From Simmondsia chinensis (taxonomy: Eukaryota > Streptophyta > Magnoliopsida > Caryophyllales > Simmondsiaceae): a stretch of 64,000 bases of DNA. Every line of letters starts with the position of its first letter. The stretch's first letter is position 1. Location: the NCBI GenBank assembly GCA_018398585.1, contig JAGTTD010000024.1, positions 11,250,071 through 11,314,070 on the forward strand. Reading direction: 5' to 3'. Shown here one piece after another: positions 56,346 to 64,000 of this stretch. The position numbers and the translations under genes were made by a program. The notes under the pieces are model-generated. The model was not told the DNA's origin. It did not search any database and saw nothing but the letters and a program-made list of their open reading frames with translations.

Positions 56346-57117
56346 TTAAATAAAAATATAACAAAATTATTATTTTCATAATTTTTTTTTGATATAGGCA
56401 TCTTCCATTTCGAAACACCACCAACTAAAGCTATTTTTGTAAAACAATCACAAAGTACATTTCAAATTGACCAAGAATTAATGTCTTAATCCAAGCCACA
56501 TTTAAAAAGAAGTAAATAATAGTAAATAAAACTATAACAGTAACTTAGTCAAAAACGAAAATGCCACTAAATCTTAGGTTAATGCAAATTTGACACTAAC
56601 CCAGTTAAACACACTAATGCAAATTTGACACTAGCCGAGTTAAACACACAGTCAAGTAAAGAATTGATAATGAAAACCTTTTGGAAAAAGTAATTGATGT
56701 AAGATTAATATTAAGGATGGGACACTTATAAAACATAGGATAGAAGTTGCCCCAACTCCAGTACATACTAGCTATATGAAAATCGACCCCCAAAGTTAAT
56801 GAGGCGACCAAAACTTGCGAGTTACGGTATAGGAGAGCCTCGACCAATCCTAGCAGCATATATGGAGTAGAACAGGTTTACTATAGAGAATTCTTTGGAG
56901 AGTAAGGTCTTTCTTTGTTCAATGCACCATTTAGGTTGAATCATACACTGTATTTATAGACAGTTGGGGGTGACAAACGTATTAATTCTTGGAAGTGTAA
57001 CGGTCCAAGGATTGAACCACTTAATTGTCTAGCGTATTAAATTTCAACTATGACTATTGTTACAGTACAAAATCATTCTTGGTATTAAATGTCAAAGAAC
57101 CAACTTTCCCATAAGAT
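56346..57117. other. No recognised gene; 35-bp tandem repeat
   Basis: 56580-56614 and 56615-56649 are near-identical copies of a 35-bp unit (taatgcaaatttgacacta...). The 81-codon minus frame at 56614-56859 has no motif I recognise. Confidence 0.5.
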
Positions 57118-57258
57118 AAAGCTGATCGGTAAAGGCTCAGGAATGATTTTATATTCTAGCATGCCCAACCACGCGAATGCCCATTGAACTTGAAGCATGG
57201 ATAGTGGATAGACCCACCTCATACCTTATGCTTAAATTATGGTAATAATGAAAATGGG
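57118..57258. repeat. Left half of an interspersed repeat split by copia
   Basis: aaagctgatcggtaaaggctc, gaatgcccattgaacttg and cttatgcttaaatta resemble the repeat in the bHLH intron. The other half is at 63142-63290, on the far side of the copia element. Confidence 0.7.
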
Positions 57259-57618
57259 TGTAGTAAAAATTAAATCAACCAAAGCTTAAACAAAAGCAAG
57301 ACTATAACAAATTGTAAAAGGGAATATCATTTTATTTGAATGAGTAATAACTACTTAAATAAAATAAAACATGAAAATAAAAAGCCTAAACATTCTAGCT
57401 GCCATCCTAAATGCAAGAGCAAAATAAATGACAAAATAATGGCCATCAAGGCCATTAGTTGGCCGGTTACACCCAGGAAGAGGAGGAGGAGAGCATTTCT
57501 TCAATTCTATACTAGTTAATGCTATAATCCTAAGGAATCTTCCAACATGCATGCAGAATACAAGACATAGACAAAATATATACAAGTAAAATACAATAAA
57601 ATATGCTAGCATTTAACA
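57259..57618 (-). repeat. 3' LTR of copia element
   Basis: Ends ...catttaaca. The exact start is uncertain by a few bases. Confidence 0.8.
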
Positions 57619-57625
57619 TTCCCTC

Positions 57626-58800
57626 TCAAGTTGGAGCACAGAGATTCACCATGCCAAACTTGCAAAGAAGAGTAAAATAACTCGAACAACCTAAAGCTTT
57701 AGTAAAAACATCAGCAACTTGATCCGTTGAGCGAACAAATGACATGACAATCTCTTTAGCAATTAACTTCTCATGAACAAAATGGCAATCGATCTGAACG
57801 TGTTTCGTCCTCTCATGAAACATGAGATTAGAGGCAATATATAGAGCTACTTGATTGTCACAAAATAAAATTGAAGGATCATTAACTGGCACAGCAAGAT
57901 TAATTAATAAACATCTTAGCCACACAATCTCACTAGTAATATTGGCCATGGAACAATACTCGGTGTTGGCCAAAGAACGTGAAACAACAGTTTGTTTCTT
58001 GGACCGTCACAAAATCGGTACCTGACCCAAGAATACAACATAACCTGTGGTAGAACGTCTAGTGGTGGGACATCAGCAACTTGATCCGTTGAGCAAACAA
58101 ATGACATGATAATCTCTTTAGTAATTAACTTCTCACGAACAAAATGGCAATCGATCTGAATGTGTTTTGTCCTCTCATGAAACATGAGATTAGAGGCAAT
58201 ATATAGGGCTGCTTGATTGTCACAAAATAAAATTGAAGAATCGTTAACAGGCACAACAAGATTAATTAATAAACATCTTAGCAACACAATCTCACTAGTA
58301 ATATGGGCCATGGAATAATACTCGGGCCTCGACCGAAGAACGTGAAACAACAGTTTGTTTCTTGGACCGCTGAAAAATCGGCACCCCACCCAAGAATACA
58401 ACATAATCTATGGTAGAACGTCTAGTGGTGGGACATCGGCAACTTGATCCATTGATCGAACAAATGACATGAGAATCTCTTCAGCGATTAACTTCTCACG
58501 AACAAAATGGCAATCGATCTGAACGTGTTTCATCCTCTCAAGAAACATGAGATTAGAGGCAATATATAGAGCTGCTTGATTGTCATAGAATAAAATTGAA
58601 GGATCGTTAACAGGCACAACAAGATTAATTAATAAACATCTTTGCCACACAATCTCACTAGTAATATGGGCCATGGAACAATACTCGGCCTCGACCGAAG
58701 AACGTGAAACAACAGTTTGTTTCTTGGACCGTCGCGAAATCGGTACCCCACCCAAGAATACAACATAACCTGTGGTAGAATGTCTAGTGGTGGAATACCC
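57626..58800 (-). pseudogene. Copia RNase H, segment triplicated in tandem
   Basis: Three copies of a 362-bp unit starting near 57709, 58071 and 58433 (aacatcagcaacttgatccg, gacatcagcaacttgatccg, gacatcggcaacttgatcca). Each encodes EYCSMAHITSEIV, SILFCDNQAALYIASN and KHVQIDCHFVREKL, with the D-N-Q-A catalytic site and the E-Y/H-x-x-x-E segment. 362 is not a multiple of three, so each copy shifts frame. RNase H would digest the RNA strand during reverse transcription. Confidence 0.9.
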
Positions 58801-59506
58801 AGCCTAATCAACATCACAATAACCACGGAACTTGAAACCACCATCTGAGGGCAAAAACATGCCATGCCCCGGTGTACCCTTCGGATATTGTAAAACACGC
58901 ATAATGGCCTCAACATGAGGATCATGTATAAATTGACTCAGGACATGAACATCATAGCGAATATCGAGTAACAGTGAGAAACAGCAATCATTCCACCAAT
59001 CTCCTATTTTGACAAGCATCAGAAACCGGATCACTAACTCTATATGCTAACGCATGATTTTCGACAATCAGAATAGAAGCTCGTTTGACCCCTAATAACC
59101 TCACCTCATTAAGAATGTCTAGAACGTAGTTTCTTTGACTCAACTTGATCTCTTTAGGTGAACATGGGACTTCTATACCCAAAAAATACTTAACGGATCC
59201 TAAGTCCTTAATCCCATAAGAATCCTTCAACGTAGTCTTAACATTAGATATGTGCTCCATATTATTACCCGTAATTATGACATCATCCACATATATCAAA
59301 ATGGCGATAAACACATTTCCATGGAAAAATGAGAAAAGGGAGTACTTCGATCTAGATTGTTTGAAACCAATGCCAATCAATGTAGAAAAAACCTTTTCAT
59401 TCCAATTGCAAGAAGCTTGTTTGAGACCATATAGTGACTTACGAAGGCAACAAACCTTCCCTTCATGCTTGCATTCAAAACCCAAAAGAAGTTTCATATA
59501 AACCAC
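58800..59506 (-). pseudogene. Copia reverse transcriptase
   Basis: 58988-59506 contains VCCLRKSLYGLKQASCNWNE, then FIAILIYVDDVIITGNN with the catalytic Y-V-D-D intact. It continues with LKDSYGIKDLGSVKYFLGIE. 58804-59034 continues in another frame (DVHVLSQFIHDPHVEAIMRV) toward RNase H. The N-terminal part, 59507-60100, is broken by stops. This is the best-preserved catalytic module in the window. Confidence 0.88.
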
Positions 59507-60560
59507 TTCATTTAAATCTCCATGTAAAAATGCATATTAACATCTAATAGATGTCTTATCCAATTTCATGCTGAAGCAATCACCAAAATAAAATGAATAG
59601 TTACTAATTTAGCAACCGGAGCAAAAGTATTATGATAGTCTATACCTTCCACTGGGTGAATCCTTTAGCAACCAAATGTGCATTGTATCGCTCTAAGTAC
59701 CCATCGGATTTGTACTTCACCTTATACACCCATTTGGAGTCAATTGCCCTCTTTCCATCGGGGAAATTCTCTAAGGTCCAAGTTCAATTTTGTTCCAAAG
59801 CTTGTATCTCATTTTCCATTGCATCTCTTCAATGCTTGAACTGTACGGCCTATTGAAATGATTTTGGCTCATCACTAGAAGTGATGGCATTCAAAAGAGA
59901 AACGTGAGCATTAGAAAATTATGTGTTAGTAACAAAGTTCGAAATAGGATATACAATACCCGAATTGGCCGATGGAGCGATAGTTAGAGTATGGGTTATA
60001 GAAGATGGAACATCACAAATATAATCTTGATATTTCACCAGAACAGATCGTATACGACCGCTTCTTCTAGTAACAATGCCAGCACTAGGCCTGAGGCAAT
60101 CCTCCCCCCTTCCCTCAGGGACCGATTGTTTGCCACTCGTGCCACCAGCACCATCACTGGCTGAGGCTCTTCAACATGTAATGTGGCCAACAATGAGCCC
60201 GCTACGGCTTCCTGTGCAGCACCGCACTGTGCAGGTTCCTGCGGAGGAACCAGTTCAACGTGAATCGGTTCCTCTTCGTAAATATGATCATTTCTAACAA
60301 TAGTAGCTAAAATTTGTCTAGGTAAATTATCATGAGCAATAAATTGAGAATTATCGGGTTCAAGGAAAGGAAAAACGTGTTCATAAAACCGAACATCTCT
60401 TGAAACAATGATCTTGTTATCTTCAACACTATAAATTCTGTAACCTTTTTGACCTTGAGGGCGACCAACAAATATACCTGGAGCAGCTCAGCTCTCAAAC
60501 TTATCGCGAGATCTATGTTGCACATGGAACTAACAATGACAATTAAAAATCCACAAATGA
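59507..60560 (-). pseudogene. Decayed copia region between integrase and RT
   Basis: Only fragments remain. 60307-60564 reads KITRSLFQEMFGFMNTFFLS, resembling the integrase-RT linker (R-D-V-x-F-x-E). The frames on the plus strand at 59632-59856 and 60076-60297 are shadows. Confidence 0.6.
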
Positions 60561-61028
60561 TCATAAGAAGGTTCCCACCAAAATCTCATAAGGACTTTTA
60601 TTTTTAAGCAAAACCAAAGGTGTTAAATTAATAAGATAGGCAACCATCGAAATACACTCACCCCAAAATCTCTTAGGCAAACCCGCTAAAAAACGAAGAC
60701 CTCGTCCAACTTCTAAAAGGTGCTTGTGTTTGCACTTAACAATTACATTTTGTTGAGGGGTCCCAATCAAGGAAGTTTGAAATTGAATCCCATGAAGAGC
60801 ATAGAATTCCAACAAGTGTTCATACTTGAATTCTTGCCCATTGTCACTCCTTACTTGTTTAACCTGAAAACGCAATTGTGCTCCCACCACTCCACCAAAA
60901 TCCATAAGTATTTTGTAAACCTGGGATTTCTCCCTTAGCAAATAAATCCAAGTACAACGGCTATAATCTTCAACAATAATGAGAAAATACCAAGCTCCTG
61001 GAACGACATCATTCAATAGGGTCCCCAA
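60561..61028 (-). pseudogene. Copia integrase core
   Basis: The frame has YFLIIVEDYSRCTWIYLL (first Asp), VKQVRSDNGQEFKY (second Asp) and TSLIGTPQQNVIVKCKHKHL, where the catalytic Glu of the Q-N-G-V-V-E-R motif has become Lys. It then has ISMVAYLINLTPLVLLKNKS PYE. The Glu change should abolish integration. Confidence 0.85.
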
Positions 61029-61225
61029 ATATCACAATGTATTACTTCAAAACAATTACGAGTCTATGAAACAGATAAACGGAAAGGCAAACGTGCCTGC
61101 TTGGCACACTAACAAGAATCAAAAATAAAATCCATCTTCTTAGCATTTAAATGTAGAAAAATAGACAACATAGAAAAAGGAACATGACCCAATCAACAGT
61201 GCCACAAGATTGCCTCTTTATTACT

Positions 61226-61456
61226 CTAAGCTGAAAACGACGAAGGAGCCATGACCAAAGAAGAAGTCATCATCCGAATCTCCAAAAGATGGAGCCCATC
61301 TGTTTTTCTACCTACTCCAGTCAGCTTCTTCGAGCAAAAGTCCTGTATATAACAAAATTTTGGGTAAAATTTTAACGCACAATTTCCATGATGTGTTAAC
61401 TTACTCATGGATAACAAGTTATAGCAAAAATTAGGCACATAAAAAAAAATTGACAA
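61226..61456 (-). pseudogene. Copia pre-integrase region
   Basis: The frame reads FFYVPNFCYNLLSMSKLTHH, typical of the copia pre-integrase segment. It then has DGLHLLE. The H-H-C-C zinc site is not found downstream. Stops separate it from the integrase core. Confidence 0.75.
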
Positions 61457-61540
61457 TGAGAGTTTAGAAACTCTGACATTTCCACACGGAAAACCATCAA
61501 ATTTGACCCATTAGGCAACCTAACGAGTCTCACAGAATTA

Positions 61541-62564
61541 TTAATGGCCAGAAGTAGTCGCACCAGTATAGGTAGCACTGGTATCGATAATCCAACTAAA
61601 AGAAGTAGTCGCCACTTGACCTAATAGGTTTATACTAGGCGAATCCGTAACAGGTCCCAGTAAGGCTAAAAGCTGCTGGTACTGACATAGGGAGAGTTCA
61701 ACAACCGGGTTCTCGTCGACCGGATAGTATCTGGTTGGCCGGGCGGCTGCGTCCTCCTCCCAAAGCCTTTGTCCTCCAACCCGGAGGATAACCATTTAGC
61801 TCAAAGCACCGTTCCTTAGTATGACCATGTTTCTTACAATGTGAACAAGTAGGAAGGTTAGAACAACGAGTTAAACTTCCCGAAGTGGGTGTGCCACTTC
61901 CTGCCATAGTCACGGATCTGGTGTTGGCAGCCAAGGATACCGCCTCAGGGAAAATAATCGTCTCGACTGCCACACTTTTCTACTTCTCCTCTTGGCACAA
62001 GACAGAATAAGCATTCCCAACCGAGGTTAAAAGGCTTGGTGTTCATCAATTGGGACCTCACAGTGGAGAAAGAGGAGTCAAGTCCCAAGAGCAAATCTTA
62101 CAATCTGTCCATATCCCGGACTGCCGCAACAGCTTGGCTAGATCCGCAAGTATAAGGAGGAATGGCAACAAAAGTATAAAGCTCATCCCACAATGATCTT
62201 AATTTGGTAAAATAAAATGGTCACGCCTTTGTTTTAATAGTGAGATTTCACGTTTAATTTCATAAATATAGGGAATATTTCCTTAAGAGAAATGTTCATT
62301 CAAATCCAACCAAATGTAACAGGAAGTGTCAAAATACACAATACTTGCATTAATTTCCTATGAAACTAAATTGGTAAGCCATGAAGAATCCATCAAATCA
62401 CAGGCACTCCAATTTTCAAAATCCGGAGAGTTTTCATCCAGTTTGGCAACAGTTCCTTCAAGAAAATCAATTTTATGTTTAGCTTTGAAAACCCTATAAA
62501 TTGCATGTCTCCAAGCAAGAAACTTGAGCTCAGTCATGAACAAACATAAGCCCGGATGATTCAA
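61541..62564 (-). pseudogene. Copia gag, zinc knuckle and protease
   Basis: 62358-62564 reads LKFLAWRHAIYRVFKAKHKI with SPDFENWSACDLMDSSWLTN, a plant copia gag (UBN2_3-like). 61698-61973 holds CSHCKKHGHTKERCFELNG, a complete C-C-H-C knuckle. 61541-61795 ends in SWIIDTSATYTGATTS, the protease site with D-T-S in place of D-S-G. At least three frames are used. Confidence 0.85.
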
Positions 62565-62777
62565 AGGATGTAAATAATAAGGAGAACTAGCATCTAAAAC
62601 TCCCCCTAAAATGACAACCAGTGCCTCAATTTAATTTGAATTTTCTCTAGATATTATGAAAGAAACAACAAAATAATACAATTAAAGCAAGAGACAAAGG
62701 GAGTGATGGCTCACTGGGGTTGGCAAGAGGAAGAGAAGAGAACTCGAGATTGCAAGATCAAACCCACTCTGATACCA

Positions 62778-63141
62778 TTCAAAAATTAAATCAACTAAAG
62801 CGTAAACAAAATCAAGACCAGAACAAATTGTAAAAGGGAATATCCTTTTGTTTGAATGAGTAATAAGAGCTACAAAGTACTACTTAAATAGAATAAAACA
62901 AGGAAATGAAAAGCCTAAACATTCTAGCTGCCATCCTAAATGCAAGAGCAAAACAAATGACAAAATAATGGCCATCAAGGCCATTGGTTGGCCGATTAAA
63001 CCAAGGAAGAGGGGAGCATCTCTTCAATTCTATACTAGTTAATGCTATATTCCTAGGGAATATTCCCACATACATGCTAAATACAAAATATATGCAAAAT
63101 GTATACAAGTAAAATACAAGAAAATATACTAGTATTTAACA
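62778..63141 (-). repeat. 5' LTR of copia element
   Basis: Follows primer site ctctgatacca and ends ...gtatttaaca. Confidence 0.8.
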
Positions 63142-63290
63142 AGGGCTATTAGGATTTGAACTAGTGGCCATTTGGCCAACAAGGCTCTAATACCATATCA
63201 AGGACCCATCTGTCCCAAAAACTTAAGCTGATGGGTAAAGGCCCATGATTTGGCTTTATACTCTAACAATTATATTAGGATGAGAATAAC
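63142..63290. repeat. Right half of the interspersed repeat split by copia
   Basis: gggctattaggatttgaact, ccatatcaaggaccc and cttaagctgatgggtaaagg match the family in the bHLH intron and the half at 57118-57258. Confidence 0.7.
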
Positions 63291-63720
63291 TGATAAATAT
63301 TAAGTGGGATGATATAACTTAATACAGTATTTTGAAGCATCTCCAACAAAACCAAGCATGAAATAATGGTTAAAAAACCAATTAATCAAAATTAGTAAAA
63401 AGATTCACCATAATATCAATGAAATTCATGCAGAAACTTAAATTTTAGAGTACAAAATAGGCTGTCTTAGCTTAAGATACTGAGGCCCTTCTAATCATTT
63501 ATATATGTGCATATAGTTTACATTAGAGGTAGTTACATGAGATAAGATAGAATTTATATCTACAACTAGTTTACGTCTCAAGCTATATATCTTGCTGCAT
63601 TATCTTTAGTTACGTCTTCATATACATAGGATTAGCATCACAAGTGGAAAGTTCAAAGATCTTAGGAGATTATACATGATTTGGATTTGGTGCCTTATCT
63701 CAACCCCTCAAGCGGGTTTT
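63291..63720. other. No gene seen
   Basis: AT-rich with no motif or repeat that I could place. Confidence 0.5.
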
Positions 63721-63724
63721 TTTT

Positions 63725-64000
63725 GGGGGGGGGGGGGGGGGGGCAGGAGGCTGGGCTTATGCTTGAGTGCATGAAATTGTTGTTGCTAAGGAAACTGTGT
63801 GAATATATCAGCGATTTGCGAATTAGATCAGACAAAACCAGTGAGGAGGGAGCCATTAACAACCCTTTCGTGAGCAGAATGATATTAGAGCTCTATGTGC
63901 TTTGTTTGAGCATTAGAACTGAATTAACCGTGAGATGAAGGGCGCTGATATTATCACAAAAGAGGACTGAAGTGCGGGGACTGGAAACACCATTATCCTT
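63725..64000 (-). pseudogene. Second copia RNase H fragment, runs off the window
   Basis: The minus strand from 64000 encodes TSVLFCDNISALHLTVNSVL, the copia RNase H D-N-x-S-A site. After a frame change near 63800-63835 it reads SNSQIADIFTQ, the Q-x-A-D-x-x-T segment. A 19-bp G run at 63725-63743 closes it. The overlapping plus frame 63681-63938 is a shadow. Confidence 0.8.

Larger units (their letters stand above)
57259..63141 (-). mobile_element. Ty1/copia retrotransposon with two LTRs
   Basis: LTRs 57259-57618 and 62778-63141 share long stretches (cattctagctgccatcctaa, aatggccatcaaggcca). Minus-strand order: gag, zinc knuckle, protease, integrase, RT, RNase H. The primer site ctctgatacca (minus TGGTATCAGAG) lies at 62768-62777. 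A purine-rich tract (minus strand CTTGAGAGGGAA) abuts the left LTR. It is inserted in an older interspersed repeat. Stops and frameshifts are present but RT motifs survive. Confidence 0.9.

Noticed and set aside
63681..63938. 85-codon plus frame with a Gly run
   Set aside because: The Gly run is the G homopolymer and the minus strand carries copia RNase H motifs.

Overview
This is plant nuclear DNA, most likely from a eudicot. It is an AT-rich, gene-poor stretch dominated by Ty1/copia and Ty3/gypsy LTR retrotransposons, L1- and RTE-type LINEs and TIR elements. I could support one intact host gene, a two-exon minus-strand gene at 25067-26265. It encodes an atypical bHLH protein of the plant-specific bHLH147-150/AIF family. 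Nearly every other long reading frame is a decayed retroelement fragment.

Layout. 1-3616 holds a 5' piece of a minus-strand copia element (protease, zinc knuckle, gag, LTR). A minus-strand gypsy element (LTRs 3617-3951 and 15921-16287) sits in or beside that LTR. It was split by an L1 LINE (6535-14262, 9-bp target duplication), which was itself entered by a solo LTR (12535-13957, perfect 5-bp duplication). 16437-17368 is a 5'-truncated RTE LINE with a 17-bp duplication and a SINE-like 3' end. 17683-34400 holds an LTR-like repeat, twin TIR elements, a TIR element carrying CCGCG palindromes (22328-23579), a MITE, the bHLH gene, a 2.6-kb TIR element with a 9-bp duplication (28989-31614), and several copies of a GAGCTCG-rich TIR family.

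35217-39156 is a truncated L1 with a 26-bp target duplication, interrupted by a coding-poor LTR element (35251-38245). 39822-40391 is another truncated L1. 41648-46841 is the most unusual block: miniature LTR retrotransposons with exactly 99 bp between LTRs, arrayed in tandem with shared LTRs. The array is joined to a gypsy pol remnant, and a fourth 99-bp unit lies in the opposite orientation. 46853-53139 is an Athila-like element with gag and protease but no visible reverse transcriptase. 53145-54119 is a solo LTR. 54334-56345 is a gag-only LTR element. 57259-63141 is a copia element with both LTRs, an intact YVDD motif and an RNase H segment present in three 362-bp tandem copies. 63725-64000 enters another copia RNase H.

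The retroelements are mostly inactivated by stops, frameshifts and catalytic losses, and their nesting gives a relative order of insertion. All family assignments come from motifs and sequence architecture read by eye. No database search was run.
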